Positions 52,257 through 60,535 of a stretch of 64,000 nt of DNA are shown here, piece by piece (within the stretch, counting starts at the first letter, position 1; every line of letters starts with the position of its first letter). The notes under the pieces were generated by a model that was given only the letters and a program-made list of their open reading frames with translations, had not been told where the DNA came from and did not search any database. The stretch comes from Embleya scabrispora DSM 41855 (GTDB lineage Bacteria; Actinomycetota; Actinomycetes; Streptomycetales; Streptomycetaceae). The stretch spans positions 62,001 through 126,000 of the forward strand of contig NZ_KB889662.1 in the NCBI RefSeq assembly GCF_000372745.1. Direction: 5' to 3'. A program made the translations under genes and the position numbers.

Positions 52257-53660
52257 TCAGGCCAACTCGCCGATGAATCGACCCAGCTGGGTCAGGTTGC
52301 GGCACTCGATCATGGAGATCTGCCGGCCGTACACACCGGCGATCGAGTCACCGGTGTCCCAGTCCCGCTCCGGCTCGGGATTGAGCCACCACGCGTGGCG
52401 GGCCGGCGTCACCATCGCCGCGAGGGCCGTCAGGGCCGGGTCCTGGTAGTTGTTCCGCGCGTCGCCCAGAATCAGCAGCGAGGACTTCGGGCCGATCACG
52501 TCGCCATAGCGCCGCACGAAGACGTTGAACGCGTGTCCGTAGTCGCTGTGTCCGCTCAACCGCACCAGATTCGCCTCGGCGGTCAACCGGCGCATCGCCT
52601 CGGTGACGTCGCCACCCGGCTGCTCGAAGAATCGGGTCACCTCGTCCACCGTGTCGATGAACGCGAACGCCCGTACCCGGGCGAACTGTTCACGCAGCGC
52701 GTAGGCGAGCATCAGGGTGAAGTGGGCGAAGGAGGAGACCGACTCGCTCGCGTCGCACAACACCACCAGTTCGGGCTTGTGCGGCCGGCGCGGACGGTGA
52801 TGGGTGGTCAGGGGCACGCCACCCGTGGACAACGACGCGCGGACCGTCCGGCGAAAGTCCAGGCGACCGTGCCGGCCCGCCCGTTGCCGGATGGTCAGCC
52901 GGGTGGCCAGGCGCTGCGCGAGCGGTTGGATCTCCCGGCGCAGCGCGATCAGATCGGTCCGGCTCGCGCGCAGGATGTCCAGATTCTCCACGGCCGGTTT
53001 GACCGCGGTCTCGGCGACCCGCTCGATGCCGCGTTCCTCGGCGAGCCGGCGACGCACGTCGGAGAGGATGTGCTCGTTCAGCCGGTCCACCCGGGCCTGG
53101 ATCATCCGCCGCGCGTTGCGTTCGGCCACCCCGCCCGGGAGTCGCCCGCCGAGGACCGCGCGCAGCAGACCCGCCATCAGCGTCCGCGGGTCGAGCGCGC
53201 GACCGACCATGTGCGCGGACCACGAGGCTCCCGAGGGCCCGTCGAAGGCACCGAACCGCCCGACCGCCTCACGCGCCAACCGGCGCAGGGCGATGTCGTC
53301 CTCACCGAGCAGGAGTTCCCGCAACCGATCGCGGAAGACCTCGGCGTCGGCGGCGTCCGCACTCGCCCCGCCCTCGGCCGCGCCGTCCGGCCGCTCGCCG
53401 GTCGCCGCTCCGACCGGGTCGGCGTCGGCCCGCGCCGCCGCGCCCACCGGGAACCACAGCTCGAACAGCGTGTCAAAGACCGCCCGGTGAGTGTGCCGCT
53501 TGCACAGCGACGCCGCGTAGGCGGCCCGCAGTGTCTCCCGGTCCGTGAGGTCGAGCACGGTCAACGCACGGGCCGCGTCCAGTCCTTCGGCGAGCGACAC
53601 CGGCAATCCGCCGTGTCGCAGCGCCCGGACGAAGCCGACGTGGCGGTCGAGGAGGGACAT
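52257..53660 (-). CDS. CoxE-like VWA domain protein
   Basis: A 467-residue protein of the CoxE/VWA group. The N-terminal helical part (LRHGGLPVSLAEGLDAARAL) is a family hallmark; the C-terminal half carries a von Willebrand A domain with MIDAS motif in ELVVLCDASESVSSFAHFTL and later LILGDARNNY. Such proteins act with MoxR AAA+ ATPases as metal-dependent chaperones or activators, e.g. of molybdo-enzymes. It starts 5 bp after the stop of the MoxR gene, so the two are coupled. Cytoplasmic. Confidence 0.9.
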   Translation of the reverse strand: MSLLDRHVGFVRALRHGGLPVSLAEGLDAARALTVLDLTDRETLRAAYAASLCKRHTHRAVFDTLFELWFPVGAAARADADPVGAATGERPDGAAEGGASADAADAEVFRDRLRELLLGEDDIALRRLAREAVGRFGAFDGPSGASWSAHMVGRALDPRTLMAGLLRAVLGGRLPGGVAERNARRMIQARVDRLNEHILSDVRRRLAEERGIERVAETAVKPAVENLDILRASRTDLIALRREIQPLAQRLATRLTIRQRAGRHGRLDFRRTVRASLSTGGVPLTTHHRPRRPHKPELVVLCDASESVSSFAHFTLMLAYALREQFARVRAFAFIDTVDEVTRFFEQPGGDVTEAMRRLTAEANLVRLSGHSDYGHAFNVFVRRYGDVIGPKSSLLILGDARNNYQDPALTALAAMVTPARHAWWLNPEPERDWDTGDSIAGVYGRQISMIECRNLTQLGRFIGELA

Positions 53661-53665
53661 CGGCG

Positions 53666-54532
53666 TCAGCCGCCGATACCGGGCAGGCCGAGTTCCTTCG
53701 CGGCCCGCGTGTGGTCGGAGGCGTGCTTGAGCACGACACCGAGCGTGCTCGCTATCGTTTCCTCGTCCAACTCCTCGGCCGCCAGCGCGATCAGCGTCCG
53801 GGCCCAGTCCAGGGTCTCGGCGATCGAGGGCGCCTTCTTGAGCTCCAGGGCCCGCAGCGACGCGACGGTGCGCACCACCTGCTCGGCGAGCTGCTCGCGG
53901 ATTCCCGGTACCCGGGTGAGCACGATGTCCCGCTCACGCTCCGGCGTCGGATAGTCGATGTACAGGTACAGACAGCGCCGCTTCAGCGCCTCGCTCAGTT
54001 CGCGCGTCGCATTCGAGGTGAGCACCACGAACGGGCGCCGCGAGGCGGTGATCGTGCCCAACTCGGGGATGGTGACCTGGAAGTCGGAGAGCACCTCCAG
54101 CAGCAACCCCTCGACCTCGACATCCGCCTTGTCCGTCTCGTCGATCAGCAGCACGGTCGGCTCGTCGCGGCGGATCGCGGTGAGCAACGGCCGGGCCAAC
54201 AGGAACTCCTCGGCGAAGATCCCGGCCCGCGCCTCGTCCCACCCGTCCACGCCCGCCTGGATGCGCAGCAGTTGCTTGCGGTAGTCCCACTCGTACAGCG
54301 CGCGCGACTCGTCCAGGCCCTCGTAGCACTGCAACCGGATCAGCTCGGCGGACGCGGCCGCCGCGACCGCCTTGGCCAGCTCGGTCTTGCCGACTCCCGC
54401 CGGGCCCTCGATCAACAGCGGCTTGCCCAGCGCGTCGGCCAGGAAGACGGCGGTCGCGATGCCGGGATCGGTCAGGTAGTCGACGGCTCCGAGCCGGGTG
54501 CGGGCGTCCTCGGGCGAGGCGAACATCGTCAT
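53666..54532 (-). CDS. MoxR-type AAA+ ATPase
   Basis: A 288-residue AAA+ ATPase: Walker A LLIEGPAGVGKTELAKAVAA, Walker B PTVLLIDETDKADVEVEGLL, sensor 1 FVVLTSNATRELSEALKRRC, with the arginine-finger region downstream. MoxR proteins form hexamers that remodel partners presented by VWA proteins. ATG at 54532 with GAGGAG upstream. First gene of the MoxR-VWA unit, and divergent from three AIM24-family genes. Confidence 0.93.
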   Translation of the reverse strand: MTMFASPEDARTRLGAVDYLTDPGIATAVFLADALGKPLLIEGPAGVGKTELAKAVAAAASAELIRLQCYEGLDESRALYEWDYRKQLLRIQAGVDGWDEARAGIFAEEFLLARPLLTAIRRDEPTVLLIDETDKADVEVEGLLLEVLSDFQVTIPELGTITASRRPFVVLTSNATRELSEALKRRCLYLYIDYPTPERERDIVLTRVPGIREQLAEQVVRTVASLRALELKKAPSIAETLDWARTLIALAAEELDEETIASTLGVVLKHASDHTRAAKELGLPGIGG

Positions 54533-54722
54533 GGTGGTGCACTCCTCGCGGGGCGATCTGCGGCGGGGCGGCGCGCCGGGTTGCCGCCGGCCGCCTCTCA
54601 AGCTAGCAAGAGGCGCGCGTGGCGTATGCAACGGCGTGGCTGCCCCGGCGCTGGTAAAACCCCGGCAAGATGAGGGGTTTCCACCCTCCGGCGACCGGCC
54701 TCGCGCTGCTAGCTTCCCGATC

Positions 54723-55361
54723 GTGGCGACCTTTGTGATGCATGGCACGCGAGTTCTCGCGGTGGGCATGAACGGAGAGGCGGTCAAGGCCCGAAACGGG
54801 ACGATGATCGCCTATGACGGACGGATGTCCTTCAAACGACTGTCCGGCGGGGGTGAGGGGCTGCGCGGAATGGTGACCCGCCGGCTCACGGGTGAGGGCA
54901 TGACCCTCATGGAGGTGAGCGGTGAGGGCACCTGCTGGTTCGCCGACCGGGCCACCGAGATCAATCTCGTCCAGCTGACCGGCGAGACGCTGCACGTGGA
55001 GTCGAGCAACCTGCTCGCCGTCGACCAGAGTCTGCGCACCGGCACCGAGTTCACCGGCCTGAGCGGCGCGACCAGCGGCCAGGGCCTGTTCACCACGACC
55101 GTATCGGGCCAGGGCACGGTCGCGGTCACCTCCGACGGGCCGGCCATCGTGCTGCGGGTGTCGCAGGGCGAGCCACTGTCGGTGGACCCGGGGGCGTATG
55201 TCGCGCACACCGGGCAGCTGCGCAAGGAGTTCGTCAAGGACGTCAATTGGCGCACCTTCATCGGCGAGGGGTCCGGCGAGAGCGTGCAGTTGCGCTTCCA
55301 GGGCGACGGGCTGGTCTACGTACAGCCCACCGAGCGGCAGACCATCGGGGGGCAGACGTGA
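54723..55361 (+). CDS. AIM24-family protein, copy 1
   Basis: A 212-residue AIM24/TraT-fold beta protein: KARNGTMIAYDGRMSFKRLS, LRGMVTRRLTGEGMTLMEVS, CWFADRATEINLVQLTGETL and GQGLFTTTVSGQGTVAVTSD. The family is named for yeast mitochondrial AIM24; bacterial copies are of unknown function. GTG at 54723 (ATFVMHGTRVLAV) is chosen by comparison with the N-termini I remember for Streptomyces homologues. There is no ribosome site, so it may be leaderless. First of three overlapping AIM24 genes. Confidence 0.85.
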   Translation: MATFVMHGTRVLAVGMNGEAVKARNGTMIAYDGRMSFKRLSGGGEGLRGMVTRRLTGEGMTLMEVSGEGTCWFADRATEINLVQLTGETLHVESSNLLAVDQSLRTGTEFTGLSGATSGQGLFTTTVSGQGTVAVTSDGPAIVLRVSQGEPLSVDPGAYVAHTGQLRKEFVKDVNWRTFIGEGSGESVQLRFQGDGLVYVQPTERQTIGGQT

Positions 55362-56005
55362 CGTTCGACCAGGTCAACTCCAAGATGATCGAGGCCACCG
55401 TACGACCGGGGCAGACGCTGTACTGCCTGCGCGGGGCGATGCTGGCCTACCGCGGCGAGGTGTCCTTCACCCCGACCACCACGGGGGCGCAGGGCGTCGG
55501 CGGGATGATCGGGCGGCGGCTGGCGGGCGAGTCGGTGCCGCTGATGAAGGCCGAGGGTGACGGCACGGTGATGTTCGGTCACGCGGGCCGACACGTGCAC
55601 CTGATCCAGATCACCGGCGACACGCTGCACGTCGAGGCGGACCGGCTGCTCGTGTTCGAGGACTCGTTGCAGCAGGGCACCATGTTCATGGGCGCACAGG
55701 GCGGCGTCCGCGGGATGATCCGCGGCCAGGTGACCGGCCAGGGACTGTTCACCACGACGCTGACCGGCCACGGCTGGTGCGGGGTGCTCGCGCACGGCGG
55801 CGTGATCGAGCTGCCGGTCCAGCCGGGTCGCTCGATCCACGTCGACCCGCAGGCGTACGTGGCGCATCGGGGCCACATCGAAAACCGGATCGGCGCCAAC
55901 GTGGGTTGGCGCGACGTGATCGGGCGCGGTTCCGGCGAGGCGTTCCAGCTGGAGCTGTCCGGCACCGGCACGGTCTACGTCCAGGCGAGCGAGGAGAAGC
56001 TGTGA
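55358..56005 (+). CDS. AIM24-family protein, copy 2
   Basis: A 215-residue AIM24 protein: NSKMIEATVRPGQTLYCLRG, MLAYRGEVSFTPTTTGAQGV, RRLAGESVPLMKAEGDGTVM and GQGLFTTTLTGHGWCGVLAH. GTG at 55358 overlaps the stop of copy 1 by 4 bp (GTGA), implying coupled translation. Copies 1 and 2 share the internal pattern Gly-x-Val-Thr-Gly-Gln-Gly-Leu-Phe but have different N-terminal lobes. Confidence 0.9.
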   Translation: MTFDQVNSKMIEATVRPGQTLYCLRGAMLAYRGEVSFTPTTTGAQGVGGMIGRRLAGESVPLMKAEGDGTVMFGHAGRHVHLIQITGDTLHVEADRLLVFEDSLQQGTMFMGAQGGVRGMIRGQVTGQGLFTTTLTGHGWCGVLAHGGVIELPVQPGRSIHVDPQAYVAHRGHIENRIGANVGWRDVIGRGSGEAFQLELSGTGTVYVQASEEKL

Positions 56006-56775
56006 CCGCCCCCGGTTCCGGCCCTGCGGTGTTCGACGCGCGAACGCTGCCGCAGGACGACAACGTCAATCCGTACACCTTCTGTGTGGCCCTCGACGGC
56101 GAGTGGTTCGTGCAGAAGGGCAAGATGATCGCCTACTACGGGCGGATCAAGTTCGAGGCGCTGGGCGTGGGCGCGCTCGACCGGCTGGTCACCGCGAACT
56201 TCAACTCGCCGCTGTACATCCAGGACTGGATCGTCGCCCAGGGCAAGGGGCAGTTGCTGCTCGCCGACCGCGGCTTCGACGTCAACTCGTTCGACCTGGA
56301 GCAGGGCAACCTGACCATCCGGGCCGCCAATCTGCTCGCCTTCCAGCCCGGCCTGGACCTGAAGCAGTCGATCGTTCCCGGGTTCGTCACGCTGATCGGC
56401 ACCGGCAAGTTCGTCGCCGCCTCCAACGGCGCGGTGCACTTCGTCGAGCCGCCGATCCGGGTGGACCCCGAGGCGCTGCTCGGCTGGGCGGACTGTCCGA
56501 CGCCGTGCCACCACTTCGACACCAAGTACATGCGCGGCGCGCTGGGCATGGCGCGCCGGCTGACCGGCCTCGGCGGCGCGTCCGGCGAGGAGCACCAGTA
56601 CGACTTCGTCGGGGCCGGCACGGTGCTGATGCAGTCCTCGGAGATCTCGATCGACCCGAACCTGATCCCGGCCCAGGCCGCGGCGGCCAACCAGCCGCCC
56701 GGTGGGCAGCAGGGCGTGCCGGGGATTCCCGGACTGCCGAACATCCCGGGTCGGTTGGGACGTCTGCTGCAATAG
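56002..56775 (+). CDS. AIM24-family protein, copy 3 with Pro/Gly tail
   Basis: A 257-residue AIM24 protein and the most diverged copy: VALDGEWFVQKGKMIAYYGR, IVAQGKGQLLLADRGFDVNS, NLTIRAANLLAFQPGLDLKQ and FDTKYMRGALGMARRLTGLG. The C-terminus adds a Pro/Gly-rich tail (PPGGQQGVPGIPGLPNIPGR) absent in the other two. GTG at 56002 overlaps the stop of copy 2 by 4 bp. A hairpin follows 47 bp downstream. Confidence 0.88.
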   Translation: MTAPGSGPAVFDARTLPQDDNVNPYTFCVALDGEWFVQKGKMIAYYGRIKFEALGVGALDRLVTANFNSPLYIQDWIVAQGKGQLLLADRGFDVNSFDLEQGNLTIRAANLLAFQPGLDLKQSIVPGFVTLIGTGKFVAASNGAVHFVEPPIRVDPEALLGWADCPTPCHHFDTKYMRGALGMARRLTGLGGASGEEHQYDFVGAGTVLMQSSEISIDPNLIPAQAAAANQPPGGQQGVPGIPGLPNIPGRLGRLLQ

Positions 56776-56821
56776 ACCGGCGCGGCGGGAACCGGCGACA
56801 AGGTCGTGCCGTTGACGTGGG

Positions 56822-56853
56822 GAGGCCCTTCACCGGGGACGGTGAGGGGCCTC
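56822..56853. terminator. 13-bp hairpin after the AIM24 genes
   Basis: GAGGCCCTTCACC (56822-56834) pairs with 56841-56853 around a 6-base loop, with one GT pair. Ends the three-gene transcription unit. Confidence 0.75.
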
Positions 56854-57003
56854 GCCAATGCTTCGGATGAGCGGGCGTGAGTCGCCGGGCGGGTCGGGCG
56901 CGGGACGCCGTGCCGGCCCGGCGGGGGTCGCGTCGAGCGCTGCGGCCGGGCGGGCGGCCCGGGCACACCGGGTCGCTCGGGTCGACGCGGTGGGCCTACC
57001 GGC

Positions 57004-57912
57004 TCACAACTGGTCGGCCAAGTCACTGTCCGCCGCCACCTCGCGCAGCAGTTGGACCAGCACGCCGACCCCCTCGTGCTCCTGGTCGGCTCGCCAGAAC
57101 GCGGTCACCGCGACGTCCGGTGCTCCCGTCAGCGGCACCTGGACGACCCCGCGGACCGGGCGCTGCCGGGCCCATCCGCGCGGCGACAGCCCCACCCCTT
57201 GGCGGTCCACCACCCGCGCGATCACGTCGTCCACGCTGCCGTACGCCTCGACGATCTCGGTCGCGCCCGAGCGCCGCAGCGCCTCGGTGACGCGCGAGTA
57301 CAGCCTGGGGTGCGGCTGGCGCGGCCACACCACGATCGGCTCGCCGCACCCGACCAGTTCGGGCAGGTTCACCGACAGCCGCCCGGCGAGCGCGTGCTCC
57401 TGCGGGAGCAGCGCGACGAACGCGAACGTACCGACCCGGGCGGACTCGAAGCCCGGGCCCAGATCCGGCAGCCAGCCCAGTCCCGCGTCCAGGACGCCCT
57501 CGCGCACATCGGCCACCTGACGGGCCGTCGGCTCGCTGGTCCACTGCACACGCAGCGCCGGGTGGCGGATGTGCAGCGCGGAGATCGCGGCCGACACGAG
57601 CGAGGGGCCCAGGCCCGAGGTATACCCCACGCGCACCTGTCCGGCGTCCCAGGTGGCCCGCCGACGCACCTCCGCGCACGCGTCGTCGAGCACCCGCAGC
57701 GACTCGTCGAGCCGACTGCGGAACACCTCGCCGAGCGGCGTGAGCGCCACCGGCAGCGAGGATCGGTCCACCAGCCGGGCCCCGAGCTGCTGCTCCAGGC
57801 GGCGCACCGCCTTGCTGACCATCGGTTGGGACAGATACAGCCGTGCTGCGGCGCGGCCGAAGTGCCGTTCCTCGGCGACGGCCAGGAAACATCTCAGGTC
57901 ACGCAGTTCCAT
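57004..57912 (-). CDS. LysR family regulator
   Basis: A 302-residue LysR protein: HTH MELRDLRCFLAVAEERHFGR, AAARLYLSQPMVSKAVRRLE and a standard effector domain (VRVGYTSGLGPSLVSAAISA, VLDAGLGWLPDLGPGFESAR). ATG at 57912 with GGTGGG upstream. A 17-bp palindrome with the T-N11-A form lies just outside its start codon, and the divergent amidohydrolase gene 192 bp away is the probable regulated partner. Confidence 0.92.
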   Translation of the reverse strand: MELRDLRCFLAVAEERHFGRAAARLYLSQPMVSKAVRRLEQQLGARLVDRSSLPVALTPLGEVFRSRLDESLRVLDDACAEVRRRATWDAGQVRVGYTSGLGPSLVSAAISALHIRHPALRVQWTSEPTARQVADVREGVLDAGLGWLPDLGPGFESARVGTFAFVALLPQEHALAGRLSVNLPELVGCGEPIVVWPRQPHPRLYSRVTEALRRSGATEIVEAYGSVDDVIARVVDRQGVGLSPRGWARQRPVRGVVQVPLTGAPDVAVTAFWRADQEHEGVGVLVQLLREVAADSDLADQL

Positions 57913-57923
57913 GGAAACCCACC

Positions 57924-57940
57924 TATGCCGTGTCGGCATA
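57924..57940. promoter_or_regulatory. LysR-type palindrome
   Basis: TATGCCGTGTCGGCATA: perfect 7-bp arms around TGT, containing the T-N11-A spacing (57926 to 57938) typical of LysR sites. It lies 12 bp upstream of the LysR start codon. Confidence 0.75.
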
Positions 57941-58052
57941 ACGTTAGCAACAACAGGGGCTTGGCTGACGACCCGTCAGCGGGTTTCCTGGGTAGCGCAG
58001 GGTCCACGCGTCGCAAGCGGGGCCACCGCCGCCGGGCCCACGCAGACGCGAC

Positions 58053-58092
58053 GAGTCGCGTCGAGTCGCAAAGAGTCGCAAAGAGTCGCAAT
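58053..58092. repeat. Four 10-bp tandem repeats before the amidohydrolase
   Basis: GAGTCGCGTC, GAGTCGCAAA, GAGTCGCAAA and GAGTCGCAAT lie head to tail, and the last unit abuts the ribosome site AAGGAG at 58093-58098, a few bases before the ATG at 58105. A 10-bp period matches one DNA helical turn, so a same-face binding site is possible. Confidence 0.85.
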
Positions 58093-58104
58093 AAGGAGCA
58101 GGCC

Positions 58105-59319
58105 ATGACGCTCGAGATCCCGCGCATCATCTCCGTGGACGACCACGTGGTGGAGCCCCCGGACCTGTGGACCTCGCGACTGCCCGCCAAGTACAAGGAC
58201 CGCGGCCCGCGCGTGGTGCGCGACAAGGCGAAGTTCAACTTCATCGGCGGCGTGTTCTCCTACGAGCGCGGCGTCGAGGACGGCGAGTGGTGCGACTGGT
58301 GGCTGTACGACGACCTGGTCTACCCGTTCCCCAAGCTCTCGGCCGCGGTCGGCTTCGACACGCTGGACGTGACGCCGGTCACCTTCGACGACATCCGGCC
58401 GGGTGCGTGGATCCAGTCCGAGCGGCTCAAGGACATGGACGCCAACCACGTCGACGCGTCGCTGTGCTTCCCGAACATCCTGCCGCGTTTCTGTGGCCAG
58501 GCGTTCTACGAGCGTGAGGACAAGGAACTCGCGCTGCTGTGCGTCCAGGCGTACAACGACTGGATGATCGACGAGTGGTGCGCGGGCGACGGCAAGGGCC
58601 GCCTGCTGCCGATGACGATCATCCCGCTGTGGGACGCGAACCTGGCCGCCGCGGAGGTGCGCCGGTGCGCGGCGAAGGGTTCGTTCGCGGTCGCCTTCTC
58701 GGAGAACCCGGTCCCGCTGGGCCTGCCGTCGGTGCACGACAAGGACCGCTTCTGGGACCCGTTCTTCCGGGCGTGCGAGGAGACGAACACGATCGTCTGC
58801 ATGCACATCGGGTCGTCCTCGAAGATGCCGTCCACGTCGCCGGACGCGCCGTTCATCGTCTCCTCGGTGCTGACCTTCCAAAACGCCATGGGCTCGATGG
58901 TCGACTACATCTTCTCCGGCGTCTTCGACCGCTTCCCGAAGATGAAGATCGCCTACGCCGAGGGCCAGGTCGGCTGGATGCCGTACGTGATGGAGCGCGC
59001 GGACAAGCTGTGGGAGGAGCGCGACGACAACGCGTTCGGCTCGTCGCTGACCCAAAAGCCCAGCTCGTACATCCAGGACCGGATCTACGGCTGCATCTTC
59101 GACGACGAGATCGGCCTGCGCAACCGGGACGTGATCGGCATCGACCAGATCTGCTTCGAGGTCGACTACCCGCACGCGGACTCGACCTTCCCGAACACCC
59201 ACAAGGTCGCCTTCGACATCGCCACGAAGGCGGGCCTGACCCAGGCCGAGTGCGACAAGCTCTTCCGCACCAACGCCATCAAGGCCTTCGGCCTGGAACG
59301 CTTCGGAATCACGAAGTAA
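58105..59319 (+). CDS. Amidohydrolase-2 family enzyme
   Basis: A 404-residue TIM-barrel metal-dependent hydrolase/decarboxylase. It begins LEIPRIISVDDHVVEPPDLW, where DDHVVEPP carries the N-terminal metal-binding site variant, and continues with MDANHVDASLCFPNILPRFC, CMHIGSSSKMP, FPKMKIAYAEGQVGWMPYVM and FEVDYPHADSTFPNT (a metal-binding Asp/His segment). These proteins include gamma-resorcylate and o-pyrocatechuate decarboxylases and are frequent in actinobacterial steroid/aromatic clusters. AAGGAG precedes the ATG. Divergent from LysR; convergent with an SDR that may act on the same pathway. Confidence 0.9.
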   Translation: MTLEIPRIISVDDHVVEPPDLWTSRLPAKYKDRGPRVVRDKAKFNFIGGVFSYERGVEDGEWCDWWLYDDLVYPFPKLSAAVGFDTLDVTPVTFDDIRPGAWIQSERLKDMDANHVDASLCFPNILPRFCGQAFYEREDKELALLCVQAYNDWMIDEWCAGDGKGRLLPMTIIPLWDANLAAAEVRRCAAKGSFAVAFSENPVPLGLPSVHDKDRFWDPFFRACEETNTIVCMHIGSSSKMPSTSPDAPFIVSSVLTFQNAMGSMVDYIFSGVFDRFPKMKIAYAEGQVGWMPYVMERADKLWEERDDNAFGSSLTQKPSSYIQDRIYGCIFDDEIGLRNRDVIGIDQICFEVDYPHADSTFPNTHKVAFDIATKAGLTQAECDKLFRTNAIKAFGLERFGITK

Positions 59320-59326
59320 CCCGCCC

Positions 59327-59364
59327 CCGCCGGCCGCGCCCCCTCCCCCGGGCACGGCCGGCGG
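59327..59364. terminator. 10-bp hairpin between convergent genes
   Basis: CCGCCGGCCG (59327-59336) pairs perfectly with 59355-59364 around an 18-base C-rich loop. Bidirectional terminator between the amidohydrolase and SDR genes. Confidence 0.65.
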
Positions 59365-59378
59365 TGTCATGTCCCGGG

Positions 59379-60293
59379 CTACTTGCGGACGCCGCTCATG
59401 TCGGCGTTGCCGGCCGCCTTGGCGACCAGGTCGGGGATGACGTCGGTGAGTTCGGCGGGGGTCCAGCGGGCGCCCTTGTCGACCGTGGGGCCGTTGACCC
59501 AGCCCTCGGCGACGCTGATCGAGCTGCCGGTGACGGAGAAGACCCGGCCCGTGACGCCGGCGGAGGCGGGGCTGCCGAGCCAGACCACGAGCGGCGAGAT
59601 GTGCTCGGGGGCGAGTTGTTCGGCGAGCTGCGCGGCGGCGGCCTCGTCGGCGAAGCCGGCCAGGTCCTCGGTCAGCCGGGTCAGGGCGGTGGGGGCGATC
59701 GCGTTGACCGTGACGCCGTAGCGGCCCAGTTCCTGCGCCGCGATGATGGTGAAGCCCGCGATGCCGGCCTTGGCCGCGCCGTAGTTGGTCTGGCCGATGT
59801 TGCCGAAGATGCCGGACGGCGAACTGGTGTTGATGATTCGGGCGTCCACCTGCTCGCCCGCCTTGGCCAGGCCGCGCCAGTACGCCGCCGCGTGGTGCGC
59901 GGGCGCGAAGGTGCCCTTGAGGTGGACCTTGATCACCGCGTCCCACTCGGCCTCGGACATGTTCGTCAACATCCGGTCGCGCAGGATGCCCGCGTTGTTG
60001 ACCAGGACGTCGAGCCGGCCGTACGTCTCGATCGCCTGCGCGATCAGCGCCTCGGCGCCGGCGAAGTCGGAGATGTCGGAGGTGTTGGCCACCGCCTCGC
60101 CGCCCACCGCGACGATCTCCGCCACCACGGCCTGGGCCGGACCCGCCGACGCGCCGGTGCCGTCGCGCGCGCCGCCGAGGTCGTTCACCACGACCTTGGC
60201 CCCCTCGGCCGCGAACGCCAGTGCGTGCGCCCGGCCGATGCCGTTGCCCGCACCGGTCACGACGACGACGCGTCCCTCGCAGATCCCGCTCAT
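59379..60293 (-). CDS. Short-chain dehydrogenase/reductase (beta-hydroxyacyl-CoA-type)
   Basis: A 304-residue SDR: TGAGNGIG at 13-20, VVVNDLGGARDGTGASAGPA after strand 2, NNAGILRDRMLTNM, and the YxxxK catalytic pair in NYGAAKAG. The NDLGG insertion and 300-residue length are those of the peroxisomal-multifunctional-enzyme-like (3R)-hydroxyacyl-CoA dehydrogenases, consistent with fatty acid or steroid side-chain beta-oxidation. ATG at 60293 with GGGAGGGG upstream. Confidence 0.92.
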   Translation of the reverse strand: MSGICEGRVVVVTGAGNGIGRAHALAFAAEGAKVVVNDLGGARDGTGASAGPAQAVVAEIVAVGGEAVANTSDISDFAGAEALIAQAIETYGRLDVLVNNAGILRDRMLTNMSEAEWDAVIKVHLKGTFAPAHHAAAYWRGLAKAGEQVDARIINTSSPSGIFGNIGQTNYGAAKAGIAGFTIIAAQELGRYGVTVNAIAPTALTRLTEDLAGFADEAAAAQLAEQLAPEHISPLVVWLGSPASAGVTGRVFSVTGSSISVAEGWVNGPTVDKGARWTPAELTDVIPDLVAKAAGNADMSGVRK

Positions 60294-60483
60294 GTGGCCC
60301 CTCCCAAGGCTTGTCGATCGCTTCCGACGACCGCTACGGAGGTCACAGTATGTTGAGACCGTTGTCGCGTACATCCTTTGTTCCACCACGCTGCGGAACG
60401 ACGCGCGCACGGCGCGCGGGTCGCGAAGGGCCGTTGTCACGTGGGGACATACCGAGTCGGCGGTCGACAGCGGGTGGACAAGG

Positions 60484-60521
60484 GATCGGCCCCCGATCTC
60501 CTGGCGGATCGGGGGCCGATC
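60484..60521. terminator. 15-bp perfect hairpin downstream of the surface-protein gene
   Basis: GATCGGCCCCCGATC (60484-60498) pairs perfectly with 60507-60521 around an 8-base loop, 15 bp after the stop codon of the choice-of-anchor A gene (which runs leftward). Confidence 0.8.
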
Positions 60522-60535
60522 GGGTCGGCCGGCGG

